64,000 bases of DNA from CBDCPI01 sp965220245 (GTDB lineage: Bacteria; Chloroflexota; Dehalococcoidia; Lucifugimonadales; UBA3495): positions 136,819-200,818 of the forward strand of contig CBDCPI010000012.1 of NCBI GenBank assembly GCA_965220245.1, in the 5' to 3' direction. Below the pieces are notes generated by a model. That model was not told where the DNA came from and searched no databases. It saw only the letters and a list, made by a program, of their open reading frames with translations. This document shows, piece by piece, positions 35,457 to 43,974 of this stretch. A program made the position numbers and the translations under genes. The first letter of the stretch is position 1. Every line of letters starts with the position of its first letter.

Positions 35457-38237
35457 TTGCTATCGCCGAACGCCCCGCAACGTATACTGGCACAGGTCCG
35501 TCGCTTGGACTTCTCCAACTATTCCGGCGTCGACCTGAGAATGGCCTTGTTGCGCCTCAAATACGGGGCGCTGCGGTTGGACCCCGTACTTGAAGTTAGA
35601 CGGGAGGCGCTGGCCCAAGCGTTCGGCATCGTAGCCCAAGCAATAACCGGGCAGCTCACTCTCCGGCCCACCGACGAGCAACTGCTGGCCGGTGTCCACC
35701 TGTTCGACGGCAGCATTGCCCAACTGAACGCCGGCGAGGGCAAGACCCTCGCTGCGGCCTTCCCGGCAGTGGTCCATGCCCTGTTGGGAAGGTCCGTCCA
35801 CACCATTACCGCCAACGATTATCTCGCCTCCAGAGACGCCGACCTACTGGCGCCGGTCTATGAGTCCCTGGGCATCAGCGTTGGCTGCATTCTGGGGTAC
35901 ATGGAGGACGACGAGCGGCGGCAAAACTACAGCAAGGACGTCGTCTACGGCGCCATGCGGGAATTCGGGTTCGATTTCCTCCGCGACAACCTCAAGACCA
36001 GCCGCGAGGAGCAGGTGCAAGGGGACCTAGAAGCAGCAATTATCGATGAAGTAGACCACGCCCTCATCGACGAAGCGTTCACCCCGATGATCATCTCCGG
36101 AAGCCCCTTGGGGGACCGCGGCCCGGTCAATAAGGTCAAAAAGGCCGTCTACCGGCTCATCTACCAGCAACGCGAGATAGCTCAACGGTTGGCAGACCAG
36201 CTAGTGGAACCATGCGGCAGCTCCCGCGAGAGGGTCAGAATCATGGCCCAGTTGTTGCTGGCCGAACCGGATAACCCTATATTGAAGAAGTGCCTGGCCG
36301 ACCAACCGGGAATGTTCAAGCAGAGCAAGCTGATCGCCGAACTGGAAAGCGCCAGCCTCACTCCGGGCCTGCTCTACGTCATCGGTACGGAGAAGCGCTT
36401 TGTTACCCTTACCGAACCGGGCAGAGAGGTCCTAGCCCAACTGTTGGGCCCCTTCCCTTGGGACCCGGTTGAACGGGGGCGGTCTCTGGAAGAAGAGCTG
36501 GAGGCCATCGAGGCGTGCGAGCACCTACCGCTCCGTGAACGGAGAAGACGGGCCCGGGCGGTCCAGAGGCGGCTGGCCAGGCAATACAACCTGGGCAATC
36601 AGGTGTACCAGATGCTGCGGGCCTGCCTGCTTCTACAACGGGACGTAGACTACTTGGTCACCGAGGACCAGTTGGTGCTGATCGACCGGGCTACCGGCAG
36701 GCCCAAGGTGGACTGTGTCTACCAACACGGGTTGCAGTCGGCGGTAGAAGCCGTGGCAGGCATCACGCCCCGCCCCGAAACGGAAACCCTGGGCCTGATT
36801 TCGGTCGAAGGATTCATCAAGCGGTACCGGTGGGTCTCCGGGATGACCGGCACGGCTGCCGCCTCGGCCGATGAGTTCCGTCAACGTTACGGATTGAAGG
36901 TCGTGGCGCTTCCTCCGTCCCGTCCCTTGAAGCGGGTTGACCTGGGATACCAGGTGTATCTCAACAAGCAGGATAAGGCCTTGGCCATCATCGACGAAAT
37001 TGCCGCCTCTCGCCGCGTCGGCCAGCCGGTGCTGGTGGGGACGCTGACCGTGGAGGACTCGCAGGAGCTTAGCCGGCTCCTTGGCGAACGGGGTATTCCT
37101 CACAACCTGCTGAACGCGGTCAACGGCGAGACGGAGGCCCGGACCGTCCGGGAGGCCGGCGCTTTTGGCGCGGTCACCGTGGCTACCAACATGGCCGGAC
37201 GTGGCACCGACATCCTGTTGGAGCCCGGCCTCGACGCCCGGATCTCCGAGCAGTGCGCCGCACTGGCCGAGCCGGACAGGCCGGACTTCGCCCTTGGGTT
37301 ACGGGTAATCGGCACTGAGATCAATGACTCTCCGCGCATCGACCTCCAACTAAGCGGCCGGAGCGGCCGACAAGGCAATTTCGGCGTCACTCAGACTTTG
37401 CTGAGTTTGGAGGACCGTTTGCTCAACCTTCACGTGGACGGCGTCCTCAAGCTGCGCCAATGCCGCAAAGTCGATGCCGCCGGGCGGACCTACTTCGCAG
37501 GAGAGGCGGTCGACGCCCACATCAAACTCGTGCAAGGGATTACCGAGCGCGAAGCCGAGGTGCAGCGAAGCATGGTCCAAGAATATACTGCCGTGCTAGA
37601 CTGGCAAACGGACCTCTTTTACCAACACCGGAGCCAGGTTATCAACTCGCCTTCGTTCAATCAAAGTTGTACCGGCATGGCCCGGAGCTTGGCCAGCCGC
37701 CTCGTGGCCGGCCATTTCGCCGGGGTGACCTTGGACCTGTACCCTTCCCAGTTCGCCCGGTTTGCCGATGAATTGCGGTTGGACTACCAGATAGATTGTT
37801 CTGGTCTTTGGGGTCAAGATTTGACGTTGATGCCTGCGGAGTTGGGCCAGCTTTTCATAAGCAGGTTGGAAAGGTTGGAGAGAGAAGTTGGGCCCGCGAA
37901 TTTTGATAATCTGGCAATTCTTCTCTACCTGAATACCGGTGACGAACTCTGGAAGAGCCAAATAAGCGAGCTTCAGGACTCCATCTTGAACCAAACGCTT
38001 TCCAACCGCAGCCACAAGTCCGCAGTGGCCGTCTACGTCCGGCAGAGTTTCAAGACGTGGGATGAGTTCTTGGAACGAGTGGAAGCGGAATACCTGTCGC
38101 GGCTACTGACTTTCCCGGTAGACCGGTTTCATCCTCCCGTTTCCGCCCCGGTCCAAGTGCATGAAGACGCCCACGCGCTGATCTCCCGGCAGCCGACAGC
38201 AATGGCTGTCGCCGGGCATCGGCAAAGGAGTGAATGA
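35457..38237 (+). CDS. Accessory SecA-type preprotein translocase ATPase
   Basis: 926 residues from TTG 35457, 11 bases after the channel gene. SecA motor motifs are present: Walker A LNAGEGKTLAAAFPAVVHAL, VHTITANDYLASRDADLLAP, DEAD box IIDEVDHALIDEAFTPMIIS, GMTGTAAASADEFRQRYGL, and VATNMAGRGTDILLEPG followed by LSGRSGRQGNFGVTQ. The N-terminus is shorter than in housekeeping SecA and the C-terminal zinc-binding tail is missing, as in many SecA2 proteins. The middle region (~240-400) is divergent. Its location inside this operon suggests export of the following lipoprotein or another operon product; that is inference. Confidence 0.85.
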   Translation: MLSPNAPQRILAQVRRLDFSNYSGVDLRMALLRLKYGALRLDPVLEVRREALAQAFGIVAQAITGQLTLRPTDEQLLAGVHLFDGSIAQLNAGEGKTLAAAFPAVVHALLGRSVHTITANDYLASRDADLLAPVYESLGISVGCILGYMEDDERRQNYSKDVVYGAMREFGFDFLRDNLKTSREEQVQGDLEAAIIDEVDHALIDEAFTPMIISGSPLGDRGPVNKVKKAVYRLIYQQREIAQRLADQLVEPCGSSRERVRIMAQLLLAEPDNPILKKCLADQPGMFKQSKLIAELESASLTPGLLYVIGTEKRFVTLTEPGREVLAQLLGPFPWDPVERGRSLEEELEAIEACEHLPLRERRRRARAVQRRLARQYNLGNQVYQMLRACLLLQRDVDYLVTEDQLVLIDRATGRPKVDCVYQHGLQSAVEAVAGITPRPETETLGLISVEGFIKRYRWVSGMTGTAAASADEFRQRYGLKVVALPPSRPLKRVDLGYQVYLNKQDKALAIIDEIAASRRVGQPVLVGTLTVEDSQELSRLLGERGIPHNLLNAVNGETEARTVREAGAFGAVTVATNMAGRGTDILLEPGLDARISEQCAALAEPDRPDFALGLRVIGTEINDSPRIDLQLSGRSGRQGNFGVTQTLLSLEDRLLNLHVDGVLKLRQCRKVDAAGRTYFAGEAVDAHIKLVQGITEREAEVQRSMVQEYTAVLDWQTDLFYQHRSQVINSPSFNQSCTGMARSLASRLVAGHFAGVTLDLYPSQFARFADELRLDYQIDCSGLWGQDLTLMPAELGQLFISRLERLEREVGPANFDNLAILLYLNTGDELWKSQISELQDSILNQTLSNRSHKSAVAVYVRQSFKTWDEFLERVEAEYLSRLLTFPVDRFHPPVSAPVQVHEDAHALISRQPTAMAVAGHRQRSE

Positions 38238-38238
38238 G

Positions 38239-39027
38239 TTGAGAAAGTTTAGGCTCGGCACGGCCATTTCCCTCGGCGGCGTGGTAGCGGCGGCCCCCTT
38301 GATCGCTGCCTGCGGCGGCCCGTCCTACGACGATTGGGCCGCCACCGACGGGGCCGCGGGAAGGATAAACCTGGACGACGTTCAACAAGCCTTCAAGGAT
38401 TCCAAGAGCGCTACAGACTTCGAGGAACGGGTCAACCAGATATATGAAGGCGACGGTCTGGTGCTAATCCGGGCCAAGCAAGACGGCGCCACCTTGACCC
38501 TCGAAGGATGGGAAGACCTCAACGGCAACTCCGGAATTGACGATGCAACCGACGATTTGCTGTTCTCCATCATCAAGGGGACCAACGACGAATATGACAT
38601 GCGGGGCTACCACTCCAATGGCTACTACAATAGCCACTTTGGCGTTGGGGACTTTCTGTTCACTTATTTGCTTATTTCCGCTATTTCGCCCCGCGGTTAT
38701 TACTACTCCACACCCGTGTCCCGGGGCCCCACAATTCGTAACCAACGGAACACCTATCGGCAGAGCCAGAATTACAACCGGCAGGTGCAAAGGAATAACA
38801 CCTACAGCAACAAGCAGGCATCGTTCGCCGGGTCCCGGTACCAGCAGTCAAAAGGCAACGTAAGCTCCAACCGCACAACCTATCAGCAGACCCAGAGGAC
38901 CAGCGGCGCATTCAAGACCAGCAATTCCGTCAGCCGCAGCGGGACCGGGGCTTTCCGCTCTTCGGGAAGGTCCGGCGGCTTTGGCGGCGGCGGTGCGATG
39001 GTGGTCCGGGGCCGACGGCGCTTTTGA
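38239..39027 (+). CDS. Small lipoprotein with Tyr/Asn/Gly-rich tail
   Basis: Start taken at TTG 38239, 8 bases after AAAGGAG; GTG 38230 lies inside that site. Signal peptide with lipobox LIAAC, then acidic mature protein SYDDWAATDGAAGRINLDDV. LTLEGWEDLNGNSGIDDATD looks like a short calcium-loop-type segment. A hydrophobic stretch FLFTYLLISAISPRG is followed by a basic, low-complexity tail rich in Asn, Gln, Tyr, Ser and Gly. I do not recognise the family; lipoproteins of comparable design accompany DUF350/DUF4178 modules (YjfM-like role). It is a natural candidate substrate of the SecA encoded just upstream. Confidence 0.6.
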   Translation: MRKFRLGTAISLGGVVAAAPLIAACGGPSYDDWAATDGAAGRINLDDVQQAFKDSKSATDFEERVNQIYEGDGLVLIRAKQDGATLTLEGWEDLNGNSGIDDATDDLLFSIIKGTNDEYDMRGYHSNGYYNSHFGVGDFLFTYLLISAISPRGYYYSTPVSRGPTIRNQRNTYRQSQNYNRQVQRNNTYSNKQASFAGSRYQQSKGNVSSNRTTYQQTQRTSGAFKTSNSVSRSGTGAFRSSGRSGGFGGGGAMVVRGRRRF

Positions 39028-40145
39028 TGGCGCGCCCGGAGCCATCCGGCGAAGGGCCCCCGGTCCCAAGCGCGTTCGAGCTTCACATATCGTTAACCGG
39101 GATGGACCCGGCGGACGGCCTCCTTCTGGTGTTGCCTGCTGACTATGCCGAAGGTTCTATCAACCGGCTCCTCGACCGGGTGTTTCCCGAAGATGAGCAA
39201 CAGCGGAGTGACATCGAGTTTATGCTCGATGTTCGCGCCAATCCCGACCTGCCGGACATCTACGCCGTCTTCGTGGACGCCGTCGAAGGGTGGAGGAAGG
39301 GCCTTTGGGACCTGTCGGTTTCAACTGATGGGCCAACGGATAGCGCCGGTAGACTGGACCTGACCGAGCCGGTGTATCTTCACCTCCAGCGGTCATACCG
39401 CAACCAAGAGCGCCCTGGCAACCCCTCTTGTCCGACTCTCCACCTGCGGGTAAGCCAGCAATACAGTGCCTTGGAGTACGCGGTCCGAGAGGGCTTTTGG
39501 CCCAGTAAGAAAGAACTGCTCGAATGGCTTCGAGAGATGACCATCTTGTATTTCGTTGACAAGTTCGAGTACGTGCTACCGGTGATTCCGCCAAGCGGCC
39601 AAATGCCAACGCCCGGTGTGGCCGGACTGCAAACCAAGGGCCTCATCGGTCCTTCAGAAGAGACTGGCCCGGATGAGCCCGGTCCGTTGGTAATCACCGA
39701 AGATGGCAGAGGACTAATCGGCCGGTTATTGTCGGAAACCGAGGCCTACATCGACCTTTACGACCACTTCAAGGACACCGACTTTGACGATGAAGCCGAA
39801 GAGGTCTGTTTCGGACGAGGACGGGGCGTGGACCTGCGAGTCCAAGTCTACCAGACCGAAGGCCTCGACCCCATCAGAACGGTGTTCCTGTTGCGGCTAT
39901 ACGACGGTAGCTTGGACGCCTTTGCCGGTAAGTGGACGGACCTGATCGCTGATGAAAGTTTCTTCGACGAGTTCCTAGAGCCGGTGGTCAATCGGCACTA
40001 TGTGGATGATGCTTTGCTAGGGAGAATCATTGAAAACGGGTATAGCTACTTGGAGGAGAGGCGCGAACAGACCCGGCAGTTAGCAACCGAAAGAAGTATT
40101 ATCCGGCGAGTCCGGAATAACTCGCCTCCTAGTCAGATTTACTAA
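39027..40145 (+). CDS. Acidic hypothetical protein, last gene of the seven-gene run
   Basis: ATG 39027 shares its A with the TGA of the lipoprotein gene, so the two are translationally coupled. The 372-aa protein is acidic and soluble, with no signal peptide or membrane helix. It begins ELHISLTGMDPADGLLLVLP and contains VYLHLQRSYRNQERPGNPSC and WTDLIADESFFDEFLEPVVN. I do not recognise the family. Tight coupling to the lipoprotein and SecA genes suggests a cytoplasmic partner such as a chaperone or regulator of export. Confidence 0.6.
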   Translation: MARPEPSGEGPPVPSAFELHISLTGMDPADGLLLVLPADYAEGSINRLLDRVFPEDEQQRSDIEFMLDVRANPDLPDIYAVFVDAVEGWRKGLWDLSVSTDGPTDSAGRLDLTEPVYLHLQRSYRNQERPGNPSCPTLHLRVSQQYSALEYAVREGFWPSKKELLEWLREMTILYFVDKFEYVLPVIPPSGQMPTPGVAGLQTKGLIGPSEETGPDEPGPLVITEDGRGLIGRLLSETEAYIDLYDHFKDTDFDDEAEEVCFGRGRGVDLRVQVYQTEGLDPIRTVFLLRLYDGSLDAFAGKWTDLIADESFFDEFLEPVVNRHYVDDALLGRIIENGYSYLEERREQTRQLATERSIIRRVRNNSPPSQIY

Positions 40146-40189
40146 CAGGGTCATTTACCGGTGCGTGAGTAAATATCTAAATCAGCCCC

Positions 40190-40282
40190 CAGTCACTCCC
40201 GCGAAAGCGGGAGTCCATGCACATCAAAGGAATGTGACTGGCCGATAGAGATCCTGGATTCCCGCTTTCGCGGGAATGACGA
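40190..40282. repeat. Pair of inverted REP hairpins
   Basis: ACTCCCGCGAAAGCGGGAGT and GATTCCCGCTTTCGCGGGAAT are each short hairpins and are also inverted relative to each other. They lie between convergent genes and could terminate transcription from both sides. Related motifs recur at 41920-42012 and 43727-43822. Confidence 0.8.
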
Positions 40283-40298
40283 TAGCGGTGACAATCGC

Positions 40299-41201
40299 CT
40301 AGATTGCCATGAATAGGATGAGGGCGGAGGCAATCACCACCGCGCTCTCCACAAACGCGACTCCGGTGTTCCGGCCAGCGCCCAGGGCGCTGGAAACCCG
40401 GACCGTGGGCAGCAAGAGCAAGTCGATCAGCAACCGGAGAACATATAGCAGGGCGAACCCGATTACCCCCAGGGTTAAAAACGCCGCGATGCTCTCTCCC
40501 CAGCCAACAAAGTCCCCGAACACGGCCTTGAACATCACCAAGCCGATGGCTATCAGGTTACCCCCAAAGGCGATGCCCACCGCGCTGTTATTGCCCTCGA
40601 TCTCCGCGTGCAGGTCATAGGGGGTCGTGATCTCATAAAACACCGCAAACGCGACCAGGAACGCCACTCCCATGCCGAAAAACGCTAAGGTCACCAAGGC
40701 CGCTGTCAACTCTGAACTGGCCCCCTCACCAGCCACGGCCCCCGCGATCAGCAGCCCTGTCGCCACGTAGAGTCCAAACTCGGCCGCCCCGGTGCCAACG
40801 TTTTGGCCTCCGACGATCTCGTCTTCGATACGGAACTTGTAAAGAATCACCTTGTCCATCAGGGGCCGGACCAAGTTTAGCGCCACAATACCGGCCAGAG
40901 AGTAAAGGAAAACCCGCAGGACCTCTTGCCAGTATTCCAAGTCGAAGCCGAGCCCTCCTTCTCCCACCAGCAACAACGGCTGGTAAAGAGCCCCCAACAA
41001 CACCAGGATCACGCCGGTGAAGTAGCCGCTCAGCCGCAACGCCACCGCTAGGTTCTGCTTTTGGGTGACTTCCTCGTCGATGCTGTAATGCGTCACCACG
41101 TCCCGGGCCAGCTTCGCCAGTACCAAGACAACCAGACCGAGGGCGACAAACACCAACCCGCGGGGAAAGGCCTGTAGCGTGTCGAGGAACCCGTCAATCA
41201 T
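40299..41201 (-). CDS. DUF350-family membrane protein
   Basis: 300 residues from ATG 41201; upstream in-frame codons lie inside the DUF4178 gene. About eight membrane helices form two DUF350-like halves: PRGLVFVALGLVVLVLAKLA then LAVALRLSGYFTGVILVLLG, and AALVTLAFFGMGVAFLVAFA then NSAVGIAFGGNLIAIGLVMF. This is the protein encoded by yjfL in E. coli, of unknown transport or sensing activity. Its ATG overlaps the DUF4178 stop codon by four bases (ATGA), so the two are co-translated. It converges on the seven-gene run. Confidence 0.88.
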   Translation of the reverse strand: MIDGFLDTLQAFPRGLVFVALGLVVLVLAKLARDVVTHYSIDEEVTQKQNLAVALRLSGYFTGVILVLLGALYQPLLLVGEGGLGFDLEYWQEVLRVFLYSLAGIVALNLVRPLMDKVILYKFRIEDEIVGGQNVGTGAAEFGLYVATGLLIAGAVAGEGASSELTAALVTLAFFGMGVAFLVAFAVFYEITTPYDLHAEIEGNNSAVGIAFGGNLIAIGLVMFKAVFGDFVGWGESIAAFLTLGVIGFALLYVLRLLIDLLLLPTVRVSSALGAGRNTGVAFVESAVVIASALILFMAI

Positions 41202-41806
41202 TGGAATCTCTGTTCGCCGGGGTGATTCCGCTCTCCGGGGTAGAGGGTGATGTTGCCCGGCGATATGACTCCACTGAAAGTGATTTCGAAGGGCCGGCCT
41301 TCCCACTTGGACACCGACATGACCCGGTCTCCCTCGTCGCGGATGAAGTCCCAAGAATAAAACCCTTGGCCGGAGCCCCGGCGGTCCGGATAAAAGAACA
41401 CTTCAGAGCTGTTCTTGTAGTGGTAGACGTCCCCATCGACCTCGATATAATTGTCGATGGAGTGCGCTTCGTCCAGTTCGATCAGGGCCTCTTCGGTTAG
41501 ACCCACACTATCCAGACCCGACGGATTCGGGTTGTCGGTGGCGGTGATGAACAGGTCGTAGCCCTCGACCCAATCGACCCAGACCCGGTTATCGCCGTCC
41601 GAGCACTCTATCTCATACCACGTTTCACCATCACCGGAGTACCGGTGGACCCTTTCCACGTAGAAGTAGACGTCGTCATACTCCAATCTCAGGCCAATGA
41701 TGGAGACCACGTCGCCGACTCGCGCGTCCCGGATGCTATCGTCTCGCGGCGGGCCATCCGAAGAGTCCTTCTTCCGTTTTTTTCTGCCGAAAATAGAACG
41801 CAGCAT
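41198..41806 (-). CDS. DUF4178-family protein
   Basis: The start is at ATG 41806, giving 202 residues; the open frame upstream is read through a REP-containing spacer and is not conserved-looking. After a basic leader FGRKKRKKDSS come RVGDVVSIIGLRLEYDDVYF, WYEIECSDGDNRVWVDWVEG and FYSWDFIRDEGDRVMSVSKW, a beta-barrel pattern matching DUF4178 (role of E. coli yjfK). These proteins are nearly always found with DUF350 and PspA. Function is unknown; an envelope-stress role is inferred from context. Confidence 0.8.
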   Translation of the reverse strand: MLRSIFGRKKRKKDSSDGPPRDDSIRDARVGDVVSIIGLRLEYDDVYFYVERVHRYSGDGETWYEIECSDGDNRVWVDWVEGYDLFITATDNPNPSGLDSVGLTEEALIELDEAHSIDNYIEVDGDVYHYKNSSEVFFYPDRRGSGQGFYSWDFIRDEGDRVMSVSKWEGRPFEITFSGVISPGNITLYPGERNHPGEQRFQ

Positions 41807-42171
41807 ACGCTCAGGCCCCTCAATACTAAAGGATTGTACAGCCAATCGTTGGGTTGAGCTACCGGGCAATCGCATCTTAATTTCTGGGAAACGGGAGTTG
41901 AACGCGCGCCAGCTACCCGTCATTCCGGCCTTGAGCCGGAATCCAGGACCGTTCTCCACCAGTTACGTCTCATCTCATCAACCTTCCTGGATTCCGGCTT
42001 TCGCCGGAACGACGGCCTGTGGTAATCGAAGCACCCCATTGAAGATTGTCAGCGAAGCGATTTAAGATACGATTGCCCTGGGTTGAGCTATCCCTGAAGC
42101 TCATCGTATCTCAAGGTAACATGGTAAACTGTATCTTAGCCGATTTGTAGATTAGCAGCGAGGAGTCGCGG
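41807..42171. promoter_or_regulatory. Divergent spacer between DUF4178 and the small membrane-protein/PspA genes
   Basis: This 365-bp stretch separates divergently transcribed units and should contain both promoters, but I see no strong consensus pair. It includes the REP pair at 41920-42012 and, near 42100-42140, an AT-richer segment with CGTATCTCAAGGTAACATGG. A hairpin-like repeat (CGATTTAAGATACGA near 42058 and TATCTTAGCCGAT near 42131) is a possible operator. Confidence 0.35.
41920..42012. repeat. Pair of inverted REP hairpins
   Basis: CATTCCGGCCTTGAGCCGGAAT and TGGATTCCGGCTTTCGCCGGAA flank about 50 bases. They belong to the same REP type as 40190-40282 but with a different stem sequence. 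Each run here is quoted only in its core: TTCCGGC / GCCGGAA. Confidence 0.8.
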
Positions 42172-42360
42172 ATGGGCCTGTTCAGGAGCAGTTGGATAGT
42201 TATTGGGATCATCCTGTTGGTAGTAGGGCTATTAGTGCAGTCCGACATATTCGCGGCGCTGCTCGACATCATCGGCTGGATTATAGCCGTGATTGGCATT
42301 ATCGTTATCGTAATGGGTCTGGTAAGCCTCATCACCGGCAGAAGGAGCAGCGGGTTTTGA
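42172..42360 (+). CDS. Small two-helix membrane protein
   Basis: 62 residues with AGGAG 7-8 bases before ATG 42172. Two hydrophobic helices, WIVIGIILLVVGLLVQ and IIAVIGIIVIVMGLVSLI, are separated by SDIFAALLDI, and the end GRRSSGF is basic. It lies 95 bases upstream of pspA on the same strand. By position it could be a PspB/PspC-like membrane partner of PspA, but no sequence motif supports that. Confidence 0.7.
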   Translation: MGLFRSSWIVIGIILLVVGLLVQSDIFAALLDIIGWIIAVIGIIVIVMGLVSLITGRRSSGF

Positions 42361-42455
42361 TCCCCCTGCTTTGATCCAAGAGAATGTTAGCGCCTGACCC
42401 CAACTGACGAAGGCCCCGGCGATCGCGGCGCTTGGCGAATACAGGAGGTTAAGAA

Positions 42456-43169
42456 ATGGGAATGCTATCGCGCATGTCGACAATCGTGAAGTCCAAAATG
42501 AACCGTATTCTGGACTCGGCGGAAGACCCTCGGGAAACCCTGGACTACTCCTATGAGAAGCAGATGGAGATGCTGAACAAGGTGAAGCGCGGCGTGGTCG
42601 AGATGGTGACCGCCAAGCGGCAGATACAACAGCAGGCCGCCAAAGTCCAGGAAAACATAACCCGTCTGGAGCAGCAGGCCCGCCAGGCGCTGGAAGCCGA
42701 CCGCGAAGACCTGGCCCGGCTGGCCTTGGAGCGCAAGCACACCGCGGTGCTGGAACTCCAGGGGCTGGACGAGCAAATCGCCGGCATGGAGCTGGAGCAG
42801 GAAAAGCTGACCCAAGCCGAGCAGCGGCTCCAAGCCAAGGTGGCCGCCTTCCGCAGCAAGAAAGAGGTCATCAAAGCCCAGTACACTGCCGCCCAAGCCC
42901 AGGTGCGCATCGGCTCGGCCCTTTCCGGCATTTCCGAAGAGATGGGCGACGTCGGCCTGGCGGTGCAGCGGGCCGAGATGAAGACCGACAATATGCGCGC
43001 CAAGGCCGGGGCCATTGACGAACTGGCTAACTCTGGAGTCCTGGGGGATATAACCGGCAGCAGCAAGGACGACATCACCCGCGAATTGGAGAAGATGTCG
43101 GCCAGCCAGGGCGCCGAAGACGAGCTAGCCGCCCTCAAGTCTAGCCTGCCTCCGGCAAACAGCCGGTAG
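42456..43169 (+). CDS. pspA: PspA/IM30 membrane-stress protein
   Basis: 237 residues with AGGAGG upstream of ATG 42456. The start MGMLSRMSTIVKSKMNRILD and SAEDPRETLDYSYEKQMEML are standard for PspA/IM30/Vipp1, and the rest is a long coiled coil (RQIQQQAAKVQENITRLEQQ, LRLERKHTAV-like segments) with a C-terminal helix. PspA assembles ESCRT-III-like scaffolds on damaged membranes and preserves the proton-motive force. It is followed 17 bases later by PspAA and probably transcribed with it. The DUF350/DUF4178 pair is divergent from it. Confidence 0.95.
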   Translation: MGMLSRMSTIVKSKMNRILDSAEDPRETLDYSYEKQMEMLNKVKRGVVEMVTAKRQIQQQAAKVQENITRLEQQARQALEADREDLARLALERKHTAVLELQGLDEQIAGMELEQEKLTQAEQRLQAKVAAFRSKKEVIKAQYTAAQAQVRIGSALSGISEEMGDVGLAVQRAEMKTDNMRAKAGAIDELANSGVLGDITGSSKDDITRELEKMSASQGAEDELAALKSSLPPANSR

Positions 43170-43186
43170 CGCCCAGGGAGTTGGCC

Positions 43187-43465
43187 ATGATTGTGCGCAT
43201 CGCAGCCGAGGGGCAATTTAATCTCCCCGGCGCTTACGTCGACCCCCTCAACGACATAGACAACCAATTGGTAGAGGCGGTGGAAGCGGGAGACCGCGCC
43301 AGCTTCAGTACATTGTTAGGCCAGATGCTGGCCTTGGTCCGGGAACACGGCTCCCCGGTGCCGGTAGATGAACTGGTGGAATCGGACCTAATGCTGCCCG
43401 CCGCCGACCTATCCCTGGAAGAAGCTCAGGTCCTATTCGTTGGGGAAGGCGTTTTACCTGGCTAA
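43187..43465 (+). CDS. pspAA: PspA-associated protein PspAA
   Basis: 92 residues from ATG 43187, with GGGAG 7 bases before it. The sequence MIVRIAAEGQFNLPGAYVDP, LNDIDNQLVEAVEAGDRASF and VDELVESDLMLPAADLSLEE matches the PspAA pattern, including the 'eSDLmLPpaD' core. PspAA is a small domain found next to or fused to PspA in bacteria and archaea that lack the proteobacterial PspBC system; its biochemical role is not established. The PspA-PspAA pair strongly supports an envelope-stress function for this neighbourhood. Confidence 0.85.
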   Translation: MIVRIAAEGQFNLPGAYVDPLNDIDNQLVEAVEAGDRASFSTLLGQMLALVREHGSPVPVDELVESDLMLPAADLSLEEAQVLFVGEGVLPG

Positions 43466-43974
43466 CCTCCAGCGTTGGGGCTAGGGCGGCTGGCAGACCC
43501 AAGATTCGCACTTGGGGATACCTGTCAACAATCGCCCGAGCAATCCCTTTCTGACCTCCCACGGTGTCGACCCGCGGCGGGCGATGTCCACTTGGGGCGA
43601 ACCAGGGGCAGAGCAATACCGCAACGGCCATTACCTGGTGTAGGGCTGGCTGCCCCAGACCCGGCACGTAGCCGGAAAGGTCGGCCAGGGTCTTTTCATT
43701 CTCACCCCGGAGGCTGTTCCTTCCCCGTCTTCCCGGCGAAGGCCGGGAACCAGAAAGCCTCTAAAGTGGCCAACCGTGCTTCCTCGAACGTATCTGGATT
43801 CCCGCCTGCGCGGGAATGACGAGTTGGGTATTCTCATGGGAATGAATGACAGTGGGGAGGGTAGCCTACTCCGAGAATGAAAAGACCCTGGAAAGTTCGG
43901 CCTGATGGTATAGACTGTTTATGGTAAAGCTTGTATAGTATAAAGACGGAGCCACTATCGGGGGTAATGCCATC
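43466..43974. other. 509-bp spacer with REP hairpins and the arsenic-gene promoter region
   Basis: No supportable gene. It contains two REP hairpins (43727-43822). Just before the PadR-ArsM start is AT-richer DNA with TTGTATAGTATAAAG (43930-43944), a plausible -10 region, within an imperfect dyad (TATAGAC ... TTGTATA) that could be a PadR operator. These last points are weak. Confidence 0.5.
43727..43822. repeat. Two REP hairpins
   Basis: TTCCCGGCGAAGGCCGGGAA and ATTCCCGCCTGCGCGGGAAT each form 8-bp stems with four-base loops. They are of the same general type as the pairs at 40190 and 41920. Confidence 0.8.

Noticed and set aside
43475..43819. A 114-codon plus-strand ORF after PspAA
   Set aside because: It runs through two REP hairpins and has no motif or ribosome-binding site.
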